6,480 bases of DNA from contig JAGGYV010000030.1 in the NCBI GenBank assembly GCA_021162325.1, positions 1 through 6,480 on the forward strand. The letters run 5' to 3'. Position numbers and translations under genes: made by a program. This document shows positions 1 to 6,361 of the stretch, one piece after another. Numbering within the stretch: the stretch's first letter is position 1; each line of letters begins with the position of its first letter. Source of the stretch: Desulfobacteraceae bacterium (GTDB taxonomy: Bacteria > Desulfobacterota > Desulfobacteria > Desulfobacterales > Desulfosalsimonadaceae). A model generated the notes under the pieces. That model searched no databases and was not told the origin of the DNA. It saw nothing but the letters and a program-made list of their open reading frames with translations.

Positions 1-7
1 ATTCTAA

Positions 8-325
8 ATGGCTCAAATCCCTATTGAAATAAAGGATAAGATTGATAAATATTTAGACTTGCTAAAGAAGAATCAAGTACCCATTACAGAGGCAGTTCTT
101 TTTGGAAGTTACGCCCGAGGAACCCAGAAAGAATGGAGTGACATTGACATCGCCCTTGTATCGACAATATTTAAAGGCAATCGGATAGAAGATAAGGATA
201 AGATTCGGCATATTACGCTTTCCGTGAGCAGCGAAATTGAAGTAATCCCTTTTTCTCTGAAAGATTTTAATCAAAAGAACCCCTTGGCAAGAGAAATTAT
301 TGAAACGGGAATAAGGCTTTTATAG
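8..325 (+). CDS. MNT-type nucleotidyltransferase domain protein (possible HEPN/MNT antitoxin)
   Basis: This 105-residue protein is a minimal nucleotidyltransferase of the DNA polymerase beta superfamily (MNT type). The signature is visible: GSYARG at residues 33-38, then SDIDIAL at 44-50, giving the two metal-binding aspartates D45 and D47. A third carboxylate is probably E78 in EIEVIPF. The length fits a stand-alone MNT domain. Members of this family often pair with a HEPN ribonuclease and neutralise it by AMP-ylating or otherwise nucleotidylating the toxin; that role is inferred from the family. No HEPN gene lies downstream. The triplet TAA at 5-7 directly precedes the ATG and could be the stop of an upstream partner gene, but only seven bases are visible and no ribosome binding site can be judged. 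The fold is clear; the physiological role is not. Confidence 0.85.
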   Translation: MAQIPIEIKDKIDKYLDLLKKNQVPITEAVLFGSYARGTQKEWSDIDIALVSTIFKGNRIEDKDKIRHITLSVSSEIEVIPFSLKDFNQKNPLAREIIETGIRLL

Positions 326-437
326 AAAATCGGATTATGTCTGTAAATTCGAAAATGAAGTAATGTTTTGCGTTAATGTCCACTAAGCTGTGACCGGGTT
401 CCGTGGAAGCGGCGTATTTGATTCTTTTATAAACGCA

Positions 438-719
438 GATTTTTAACCATTCTTTTGCTTGTTGTGTGGGGTATCCGCAGTCGGATGCCAGTGAACTTAA
501 ATCGAGAAGCTGTCCGATACGCCCGGCACATGATCCCCTGAATCGCCTGCCTGAAGGTTTCAATGTCTCCGATGTCTATCAAACCCCGTACATTCCTTCC
601 TATGTATGTCTGAGTATAGTTCTTCTGCCAGTCTCGATCGTCCCGCTTTTGTCATGGATTCGAGGGTAAAACCCTGAGAATAAGAAATCGAATACATTTT
701 CCATTTTTTCGTCAACGGA
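438..719 (-). pseudogene. Frameshifted remnant of a DUF4143-type ATP-binding protein
   Basis: No single frame is open here, but three minus-strand segments in different frames line up in order with the C-terminal part of AAA/DUF4143 ATP-binding proteins. From 692 down to about 645 one reads FDFLFSGFYPRIHDKS, the family's 'lf.GgyPri' block. From 633 down to about 553, in another frame, one reads DWQKNYTQTYIGRNVR followed by GLIDIGDIETF, the 'YvqTYverDvr.l.nigdl..F' block. From 530 down to 438, in a third frame, one reads CAGRIGQLLDLSSLASDCG and then AKEWLKI, the 'cAgRtGqlLnlssLa.DcGi..pTakrWlsiL' block. At least two frameshifts are needed. The Walker A region and the rest of the N-terminus are not recognisable. 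The reading may extend up to about 790 (TGRIKDLQSFPIPM resembling 'LaGRi..l.LlPfs'), which is weak. The gene is dead; intact relatives are common, poorly characterised, often mobile ATPases. Confidence 0.72.
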
Positions 720-820
720 AAGTGCAATTTAATCCGGGCATGGGAATGGGGAAACTCTGCAAATCTTTGATTCTGCCGGTTGCGTATAATAAAGATGTGG
801 GAAAATAGAATTTCGTTATA

Positions 821-849
821 TTGACACGAACGCAATCCTGTATTATTTA
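821..849 (+). promoter_or_regulatory. Possible sigma-70-type promoter of the feo cluster
   Basis: A perfect -35 hexamer TTGACA lies at 821-826. Candidate -10 sequences are TATTAT at 841-846 (five of six matches but only a 14-bp spacer) and TATTTA at 844-849 (17-bp spacer, three of six matches). The leader to the ATG at 889 would be about 35-40 bases. I found no convincing palindromic Fur box over or beside it. The -35 is good, the -10 ambiguous. Confidence 0.4.
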
Positions 850-888
850 TTTTCTTCAGGCAAAAATAAATACGGAATTGATAAAGAT

Positions 889-1566
889 ATGGGCGAAATT
901 CATTCACACGAACAGCAGCAATTTAAAAAACTTTTCAGGCAGGAGAAAATTGACCGGCTTGAAGACCGGTTTAAGGTGCTGGAAGCGTTTTTGCAAACTG
1001 AACTGCATGTGACCGTTAATTCTTTATGGCTTATTTTAAAAGATAAGAAGATTAATTTATATAGTGAATTTATTGAAGAGACCCTTGAACTCATGTGCCG
1101 GTTCGGGTTTGCACAGAAAAATCGGTTTGAAAATGGGTTGGTTCACTATGAACACCGGCATCTGGGGCATCACCATGACCACATGATTTGTACCAAATGC
1201 GGCAAGATAATTGAATTTAAAAACGATCAACTTGAACAGCTCCAGTCCCAGGTGGTATCTGGCTTTGGGTTTTACATGCTGCAGCATAAGATGGAGATTT
1301 ACGGGATTTGTGCGGATTGTTTAAACTCACGGGAACAGTCGATGCCGTTAATGTTGGCCAGGCAGGGAGAGCGGGTCATTATAAAAGATCTGGTTGGCGG
1401 AAATAAAGCCCGGTTGCGTCTGTTAAGCATGGGGCTGCGGATTGGTGACGAGCTTGAGGTGATCACCAATAATGGTCAGGGGCAACTGGTGATAGCGGTG
1501 GATTTTCAGCGTTATGTGCTGGGGCGGGGCATGTCCCAGAAAGTGATTGTGGGGCCGAAAGGGTAA
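889..1566 (+). CDS. Fur-family regulator fused to a C-terminal FeoA domain
   Basis: This 225-residue protein has two modules. Residues about 10-148 are a Fur-family metalloregulator: the metal-binding stretch HHHDHMICTKCGKIIEF occupies 94-110, with CxxC pairs at C101/C104 and C141/C144 for a structural zinc, and LQHKMEIYGIC at 131-141 is the usual end of the dimerisation domain. Residues about 152-225 match FeoA, with RLRLLSMGLRIGDELEV at 175-191 and a closing GRGMSQKVIV. Typical Fur is about 130-150 residues without FeoA. The usual recognition-helix core 'aTVYRtL' is absent; EFIEETLELMCRFGFA (60-75) takes its place, so DNA recognition may differ or be lost. Inferred role: iron-responsive control of the feo genes, perhaps coupled to FeoB through the FeoA module. 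Start at 889 chosen by fit to the family; only weak purine-rich sequence precedes it. The stop is 16 bases before feoA, implying one operon. Confidence 0.88.
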   Translation: MGEIHSHEQQQFKKLFRQEKIDRLEDRFKVLEAFLQTELHVTVNSLWLILKDKKINLYSEFIEETLELMCRFGFAQKNRFENGLVHYEHRHLGHHHDHMICTKCGKIIEFKNDQLEQLQSQVVSGFGFYMLQHKMEIYGICADCLNSREQSMPLMLARQGERVIIKDLVGGNKARLRLLSMGLRIGDELEVITNNGQGQLVIAVDFQRYVLGRGMSQKVIVGPKG

Positions 1567-1582
1567 GAGGTAAAGGGAAAAT

Positions 1583-1816
1583 ATGCGCTTGAATGAGATG
1601 AGAGAAGGTCAGCACGGGCGAATTCTAAGAATCGGCGGTGAAACCCGGCTGCGGCGGCGAATACTTGAAATGGGGCTGACAAAAGGCTCCGATATATATA
1701 TTGAAAAATATGCGCCTTTAAAAGATCCTCTGGAGTTGAGTGTAAGAGGGTGTCATGTGTCATTAAGGGTTAAGGAAGCGGCAGAAATTGATGTTGAGGC
1801 ATTAACAGATTATTGA
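1583..1816 (+). CDS. feoA: Ferrous iron transport protein A (FeoA)
   Basis: This 77-residue SH3-like protein is a complete stand-alone FeoA, the small cytoplasmic partner of FeoB in Fe(II) uptake. The family pattern is clear: an N-terminal 'L.em..Gq.g.I.rI.G', then RRRILEMGLTKGSDIYI near residues 24-40, APLKDPLELSVRG near 44-56, and the closing strand VKEAAEIDVE. A purine-rich AGAGGTAAAGGG at 1566-1577 precedes the ATG by a few bases and is a credible ribosome binding site. It is the second FeoA module in the cluster, since the preceding gene carries a fused one; the two sequences differ clearly, so this is not a recent duplication. The final codons and the TGA stop lie within the left inverted repeat of the palindromic element at 1810-1951, so the extreme C-terminus may have been reset by an insertion. 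Confidence 0.93.
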   Translation: MRLNEMREGQHGRILRIGGETRLRRRILEMGLTKGSDIYIEKYAPLKDPLELSVRGCHVSLRVKEAAEIDVEALTDY

Positions 1817-1951
1817 AAAACTATTGCGCTTGGCCATACGGCGTTAAAATTCGGCTCAAAATGCTCATTTATAGGCATAAACTCCGCTATTTCGCCGAAT
1901 TCTGCCTTGCCAATTTTAGCTTTGGCCTGCGCTTATGACGTTTTTCAATAA
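1810..1951. repeat. MITE-like imperfect palindrome between feoA and feoB
   Basis: The element is bounded by perfect 12-bp inverted repeats, TTATTGAAAAAC (1810-1821) and GTTTTTCAATAA (1940-1951). Further in, GCGCTTGGCC (1826-1835) faces GGCCTGCGC (1924-1932), and ATTCGGC (1849-1855) faces GCCGAAT (1894-1900). A small central hairpin pairs TTTAT (1868-1872) with ATAAA (1877-1881). The whole 142 bases can therefore fold on itself. A TA dinucleotide sits inside each tip (1811-1812 and 1949-1950), compatible with a TA-targeting IS630/mariner-type origin, but that is inference. There is no open reading frame. It covers the feoA stop codon and leaves only 27 bases before feoB, so it may also shape the feoA-feoB transcript. 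Confidence 0.72.
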
Positions 1952-1978
1952 CTTGCAAAAATAAACCAGAGTAAAAAA

Positions 1979-4156
1979 ATGGAAAAACGTCAGTTAAGAA
2001 TCGCCCTTGCGGGTAATCCGAATTCCGGTAAAACAACTATTTTCAATAATCTGACCGGTACCCGGCAGAAGGTTGGAAACTGGCCCGGTGTAACGGTTGA
2101 GAAAAAAGAAGGCGATATTCATAAGTTCGGCCGTGACATGAGAATTATTGATTTGCCCGGCACCTACAGTTTGACCCCTTTTTCCATTGAAGAAATTGTG
2201 GCCAGGGATTTTATTTTAGATGAAAATCCGGATGTGGTCATTGATATCATTGATGCGTCAAACCTGGAACGTAATTTGTACCTGGCCAATCAACTCCGTG
2301 AACTGGACTGCAAAGTGATTTTTGCCTTAAATATGGCCGATGTCGCCAAGTCGCGCGGGTTTAAAATTGACGCAAAAAAATTATCCGAACTTCTCGGCGT
2401 TCCGGTGATTTTTACGGTGGGAAACAGAAATGAAGGATTGGATGACCTGCTGAAAGCCGCGATAGCACTTGCCGAATCCCCCCTTGAAATACCGGAAGAA
2501 CGAAGGGTCCGGTACAGCAATGATATAGAATCCGCGATTGGCGAATTAAGGGATTTTATTAAACTCCGGGTGGACGCAACCTTTTCATACAATCTCCGGT
2601 GGACAGCCGTCAAACTGCTTGAAGATGATAAAATTATTAAAGACAGAATCCGTGAGCAAGTAACGGCTGAAAGCGAAAGCATTCTGACAAAAGCGGAAAA
2701 ACTCCGGGGGAAACTGGGCAACCGCCTGGACGATGATCCGGAAATCGTCATGACAGATGACCGTTACGGGTTTATCGCCGGCACCATTAAGGAAGTGTTG
2801 TCCACCTCCACCCTTCAGCGGGTGGATATATCCCGTAATATTGATCTGGTTTTGACCAACCGGTTTCTGGGTTTTCCGATTTTTATTTTCTTTATATGGG
2901 CAATGTTTCAGACCACGTTTACCCTAGGTGCCTACCCCATGGAATGGATTGATGCAGGCGTCGGGGGGTTTTCTACATTTTTTGAACATGTACTTCCGGA
3001 CAGTCTGTTAAAAGATCTGATTGTGGATGGTATTATTGCAGGCGTCGGGAGTGTCATCATATTTTTGCCGAATATTTTACTGCTGTTTTTCTGTATCGCA
3101 TTGTTTGAAGATACCGGGTACATGGCCCGGGCAGCCTTCCTGATGGACAAAATTATGCATCTGATCGGGTTGCACGGAAAATCGTTTATCCCCATGCTGA
3201 TGGGATTCGGGTGCAGTGTGCCGGCAATTATTGCGACCCGGTCTTTGGAGAGCAGAAAAGATCGCATTTTAACCATTCTCATCACACCGTTTATGTCCTG
3301 CTCGGCAAAGCTTCCGGTGTATATTGCCCTGGCCGGCACTTTTTTTGCCGCCCATGCCGGTACGGTCATTTTTATTATTTATCTTTTTGGTATTTTTGTG
3401 GCAATCGTCACCGGTCGGCTGTTTCGAACGGCGTTGCTGAGAGGTGAAGATGCGCCGTTTGTGATGGAATTGCCGCCTTACCGGGTTCCTATGATGAAAA
3501 ATCTTTTGATTCATATGTGGGACCGCAGCAAAATGTTTTTAAAAAAAATGGGCGGCATCATACTGGCCGGTTCCATCGTCATATGGGTATTGTCGAGTTT
3601 TCCTCAAAACATTCAATATTCCAAAGATTATGATGCACAGATTGCAATGGTGAATCAATCCTATGAACAGGTCATGCCCGGCAACGAGGACGATGAAAAC
3701 AGTCTCCGGCAGCAGAAAGACGCTCAGATCCATGAAATTTCCATTGCAAAAAAAGCGGAAAGGGCTGAGAAATCCTATATCGGCAGAATCGGAAAAGCAA
3801 TTGAACCGGTTTTTCAACCCATCGGAATTGACTGGCGGGGCAGTGTTGCGCTGCTGACCGGTTTTGTGGCAAAGGAAATTGTCATCAGTACCATGGGTGT
3901 TTTATATGCCGCAGAAGGCGATGGGGAGTCCGATGCATTGAGCAATGCGCTTTTAAAATCCGGGATGACACCCCTGTCCGCACTCTCAATGATGATTTTT
4001 GTCCTTCTGTATATTCCCTGCCTGGCAACGATTGGCGCCATCACCCGTGAAACCGGCTCTGTAAAATGGACATTATTCAACATTGCGTTTACTACCGGCG
4101 TGGCATGGGGCATGTCGTTTATTGTGTATCAGGGGGGTCGCCTCCTGGGCTTTTAG
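1979..4156 (+). CDS. feoB: Ferrous iron transport protein B (FeoB), GTPase/permease
   Basis: FeoB imports Fe(II) across the inner membrane. The 725-residue length is normal for the family. The N-terminal G domain shows G1 GNPNSGKTT (12-20), the switch/G2 region VGNWPGVTVEKKEG (32-45, T39), G3 DLPG (58-61) and G4 NMAD (118-121). A helical GDI-like region follows to about 285. The membrane part begins near 295 and holds the two Gate halves: EDTGYMARAAF (377-387), MGFGCSVPA with the conserved C412, and the second half containing GFVAKEIVISTMGVLYA. A charged hydrophilic loop of about 60 residues (about 545-605) separates membrane segments near the C-terminus, as in many FeoBs. The protein ends QGGRLLGF. 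The ribosome binding site is weak (CCAGAG at 1966-1971). Intact, with no missing catalytic motif. No feoC follows; the sequence coding for the last eight residues is duplicated downstream. Confidence 0.97.
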   Translation: MEKRQLRIALAGNPNSGKTTIFNNLTGTRQKVGNWPGVTVEKKEGDIHKFGRDMRIIDLPGTYSLTPFSIEEIVARDFILDENPDVVIDIIDASNLERNLYLANQLRELDCKVIFALNMADVAKSRGFKIDAKKLSELLGVPVIFTVGNRNEGLDDLLKAAIALAESPLEIPEERRVRYSNDIESAIGELRDFIKLRVDATFSYNLRWTAVKLLEDDKIIKDRIREQVTAESESILTKAEKLRGKLGNRLDDDPEIVMTDDRYGFIAGTIKEVLSTSTLQRVDISRNIDLVLTNRFLGFPIFIFFIWAMFQTTFTLGAYPMEWIDAGVGGFSTFFEHVLPDSLLKDLIVDGIIAGVGSVIIFLPNILLLFFCIALFEDTGYMARAAFLMDKIMHLIGLHGKSFIPMLMGFGCSVPAIIATRSLESRKDRILTILITPFMSCSAKLPVYIALAGTFFAAHAGTVIFIIYLFGIFVAIVTGRLFRTALLRGEDAPFVMELPPYRVPMMKNLLIHMWDRSKMFLKKMGGIILAGSIVIWVLSSFPQNIQYSKDYDAQIAMVNQSYEQVMPGNEDDENSLRQQKDAQIHEISIAKKAERAEKSYIGRIGKAIEPVFQPIGIDWRGSVALLTGFVAKEIVISTMGVLYAAEGDGESDALSNALLKSGMTPLSALSMMIFVLLYIPCLATIGAITRETGSVKWTLFNIAFTTGVAWGMSFIVYQGGRLLGF

Positions 4157-4206
4157 CACAAGTTTGATTTGCCCATTTGCTGTGTTATAAGCGGTTCGCG
4201 GTAGCA
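4130..4206 (+). repeat. Tandem duplication, copy 1 (feoB 3' end plus flank)
   Basis: This 77-bp unit starts within the last codons of feoB. Its first 26 bases (4130-4155) match 4207-4232 with one mismatch. Its last part, ATTTGCTG onward from 4175, matches the sequence beginning at 4359 with a few changes (shared AAGCGGTTC.CGGTAGC). The middle 19 bases have diverged. The copy ends directly where copy 2 begins. Confidence 0.7.
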
Positions 4207-4391
4207 CAGGGGGGCCGCCTCCTGGGCTTTTAATTCAAGAGCCTGAGCGGTACATTAACTGCGTTATTCAGCCATTGAAGTAACATATTACGTCTTCAAG
4301 CTGAAAAGCCTTGTTACTACACCGCTCAGGCCCTTGAATAATTATGTGAAAATACCTGATTTGCTGGGTTTAAGCGGTTCACGGTAGCGCA
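4207..4391 (+). repeat. Tandem duplication, copy 2, interrupted by a palindrome
   Basis: The unit begins with a near-identical copy of the feoB tail (4207-4232, still readable as QGGRLLGF plus stop) and ends with the second ATTTGCTG...CGGTAGC block (4359-4390). Between them sits the 107-bp palindrome at 4233-4339. Without it, the spacer before the second block is 19 bases (4340-4358), the same length as in copy 1 (4156-4174). This supports a duplication followed by an insertion. The copy is not translated as part of FeoB. Confidence 0.68.
4233..4339. repeat. Second MITE-like palindromic element
   Basis: Terminal arms of 19 bp, 4233-4251 and 4321-4339, are inverted copies of each other with one mismatch (shared core GCCTGAGCGGT / ACCGCTCAGGC). 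Inside, TTCAGCCATTGAAG pairs with CTTCAAGCTGAA apart from a two-base bulge, closing on a small loop around 4281-4292. The sequence between these stems is also partly complementary, so nearly the full 107 bases fold as a long hairpin. No open reading frame. It does not resemble the element at 1810-1951. A TA precedes the left arm, but no clean target duplication is visible. Confidence 0.72.
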
Positions 4392-4397
4392 CTGCCG
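4382..4397 (+). other. Small stem-loop in the feoB downstream gap
   Basis: CGGTAG (4382-4387) pairs with CTGCCG (4392-4397) around loop CGCA, with one G-T wobble. A run of seven T lies at 4419-4425, about 22 bases further on, too far for a standard intrinsic terminator. It might contribute to ending feo transcription, but this is weak. Confidence 0.25.
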
Positions 4398-4422
4398 CTT
4401 CACCATTCAACGTGCTGATTTT

Positions 4423-4450
4423 TTTACTCGAATCTTTTTAATTCTATAAA
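4423..4450 (+). promoter_or_regulatory. Possible promoter of the 614-residue protease-like gene
   Basis: A -10 candidate TATAAA (4445-4450) lies 16 bases after a -35-like TTTACT (4423-4428, four of six matches to TTGACA). A perfect 9-bp inverted repeat, CTGATTTTT at 4415-4423 and AAAAATCAG at 4456-4464, brackets it and could be an operator, or chance in AT-rich DNA. The leader to the ATG at 4508 would be about 50 bases. Confidence 0.33.
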
Positions 4451-4507
4451 AACACAAAAATCAGAGATAAGAAACTAAGTGGGATAGGAGTATATTCATT
4501 TAGCCAG

Positions 4508-6352
4508 ATGATAAAATGCGCCAAATGTCACATATCAGTCAAATCATATTTTACGTATTGCCCGAATTGCGGCGCAAGGCTCCGGGCTGGTGATTATTAT
4601 AAAATTCTGATTTTATGTTTAATAATACCAATCCTGGTTTTATTTACCGTTGCGTTTATAGCTTTTTTCAAACCCGGCTTCCACACTGTTAAGACCCCGA
4701 ATTTTGATAAACGCCTCAATTCTGCAAATCAACAATCAACAAAAGCCTTTGATTTTTCCCGGGTGCTATTCCCCTCCCCACAACCGAATTCTCCGACCGT
4801 TGCCTTATCCGTTGGTACCGTGGTCATCTATGATATTTCCGGGAATCAGATTTCCCGGTTACCGGCGGCGGTTTCGGAAAGCGGATGGGTCGCAATCCCT
4901 GCCCAACTTTGTGTCGGGGGGTACAGCTGGTATTTTTATTCCGTTAAAGGAGATGAACTGGAAATTTTTGGTGGAATTTTAGGGGATCATGATGATATCG
5001 GTATCTGGCAATTTAAAAATATTAATCAGATATCCAGCTCATTGCTATCGCCTGCAAAACCGGACCGTTCGATGACCTGGATGTCTATTGTTTCAGAAAA
5101 AAGCGCTGAATTGACTGGCGTGTCGATTCTTTCCGAGCAGCAGAATTGTTATCATATTCTTCTGGCTGACGCCATGGATGAGCCGGGTGTTTTAATTCAG
5201 GATCAAAAAATTGTGGGCTGGTCATTCGGCGATGTAATCGGCGGCGGGTATCTCTGGAAAGGGTCGGATGAATCAAACCTGGTGGTTGAATTGAGTGTTT
5301 CTGATTTTTATCGCCTGACATTTGAAAACAGTCGTGAAGAACAGTTTATCATCGCGTATTCACAAAAGGATATAAGTCCTGCTAATCAGTTGGAAATATT
5401 TGCAAACGGATTTCGTTTAGAGCCGATGTTGTTTGATGACAAAACGCCGGCTCATTTGAAAACCAAGGCCGTGATTGCAAGAATGCGTTTCCTTATTTCG
5501 CAAATAATTGAAGAAGGAAATTTTTATGGCATTGTATCTGTTTTTGACAGCAAGGTGTTGTCTGCGGCCGGGGATGTATCCTTTTTGATTGAGGTACTGA
5601 CGTTGGGTAATCAAATCAACGGCCCGGCGTTTTCCATTGATGTCATTGAGAACGTGCTTGTCGGGTCAGGGAATTTTAATGAAAGTCAGGCGTATCAAAT
5701 CCGACAGTTCAGCAAAGGGTTATATCGAAAATGGCTGACACGCCTGATGAACGAGGGAGCGTATTCAAGCGGCATGGAGGCTTATCAGCAGGCAGCAAAT
5801 TCTTTTATTGATGACCCTGAAATTTACTTGTTGGGCGTTAAGCTGGCACTGGTTTTCAATGATTGGGAGATGGCAGAAGAAATACTTAATTCTCATCGAT
5901 TCCCGGTTGACCTAACAGCTCAGGTGAGAATTCTGAAAGGACAAATAGCCGAATTAAAATTTCAGGAAAATAAAATTGTGGTCCGGTTCTCTCCGGGCGC
6001 CGGGCGGATACCGGTGACCGGCGTGTTAAATAATCGTTTGCGCCAGGACTTTGTCGTCGACACAGGCGCTTCAGTGGTTACTATTCCATGGGGTGCTGCC
6101 AGAAAACTGGGTATTGAAATAGACGATACAACCCCGCTGCGAAAATTGACAACTGCCGGCGGCATGATTGAGGCGCCGCAGGTTAATCTTGACTCGATTC
6201 AACTCGATGGATGGACGGAATATAATATTACGGCATATGTTCTTGACATGCCGGATCAATCCGGTTTCGGTCTTTTGGGCCTGAATTATTTAAATCGTTT
6301 CCGGATGGATTTGAATACGAAGTCCGGGGTGCTTACGCTGGCACCGAGATAA
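4508..6352 (+). CDS. Membrane protein: zinc ribbon, degenerate trypsin-like region, retropepsin-like aspartic protease
   Basis: The 614-residue protein starts with a zinc ribbon (CAKC at 4-7, CPNCG at 18-22), followed by one hydrophobic helix at about 33-54, so the ribbon is probably cytoplasmic and the rest periplasmic. Residues about 98-250 resemble a trypsin-like fold, but the active site is missing: WVAIPAQLCVGG (127-138) stands where 'ViTnaHVv.G' is expected, HDDIGIWQF (161-169) fits the Asp strand, and DEPGVLI...KIVGW (224-238) lacks the serine motif. Residues about 405-485 are helical and TPR-like. The C-terminus (about 490-614) is a clan AA aspartic protease domain: DTGAS at 518-522 and GLLGLNYL near 588-595. 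Such single domains act as dimers. Start fixed by the zinc ribbon; GGAG at 4487-4490 is 17 bases away, too far for a normal site. Substrate unknown; no link to feo is evident. Confidence 0.78.
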   Translation: MIKCAKCHISVKSYFTYCPNCGARLRAGDYYKILILCLIIPILVLFTVAFIAFFKPGFHTVKTPNFDKRLNSANQQSTKAFDFSRVLFPSPQPNSPTVALSVGTVVIYDISGNQISRLPAAVSESGWVAIPAQLCVGGYSWYFYSVKGDELEIFGGILGDHDDIGIWQFKNINQISSSLLSPAKPDRSMTWMSIVSEKSAELTGVSILSEQQNCYHILLADAMDEPGVLIQDQKIVGWSFGDVIGGGYLWKGSDESNLVVELSVSDFYRLTFENSREEQFIIAYSQKDISPANQLEIFANGFRLEPMLFDDKTPAHLKTKAVIARMRFLISQIIEEGNFYGIVSVFDSKVLSAAGDVSFLIEVLTLGNQINGPAFSIDVIENVLVGSGNFNESQAYQIRQFSKGLYRKWLTRLMNEGAYSSGMEAYQQAANSFIDDPEIYLLGVKLALVFNDWEMAEEILNSHRFPVDLTAQVRILKGQIAELKFQENKIVVRFSPGAGRIPVTGVLNNRLRQDFVVDTGASVVTIPWGAARKLGIEIDDTTPLRKLTTAGGMIEAPQVNLDSIQLDGWTEYNITAYVLDMPDQSGFGLLGLNYLNRFRMDLNTKSGVLTLAPR

Positions 6353-6361
6353 TTTGTTTCA

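Noticed and set aside
466..669. Plus-strand open frame of 67 codons
   Set aside because: It lies antisense to the DUF4143 remnant, has no recognisable motif, and the opposite strand explains the sequence better.
860..890. Possible Fur box near GATAAAGAT before the regulator gene
   Set aside because: It has only one GATAA-like half and no inverted partner at Fur-box spacing.
560..907. Minus-strand open frame of 115 codons
   Set aside because: It is a mosaic: only short stretches match the ATPase family and those need other frames. Its start overlaps the 5' end of the Fur-FeoA gene.
2290..2751. Minus-strand open frame of 153 codons within feoB
   Set aside because: It is serine/arginine-rich low-complexity translation antisense to a clear FeoB domain.
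2932..3369. Minus-strand open frame of 145 codons within feoB
   Set aside because: Antisense shadow of the FeoB Gate region with no domain of its own.
4396..4425. Intrinsic terminator after feoB using the T-run at 4419-4425
   Set aside because: The nearest stem (4382-4397) ends about 22 bases before the T-run, so the geometry is wrong.
4481..4490. GGAG as ribosome binding site for the gene at 4508
   Set aside because: It lies 17 bases from the ATG, too far for a normal Shine-Dalgarno, and no in-frame alternative start lies between them.
4157..4507. feoC or another small gene downstream of feoB
   Set aside because: Every stretch is accounted for by repeats, the palindrome or AT-rich leader; no start with a coding-like frame was seen.
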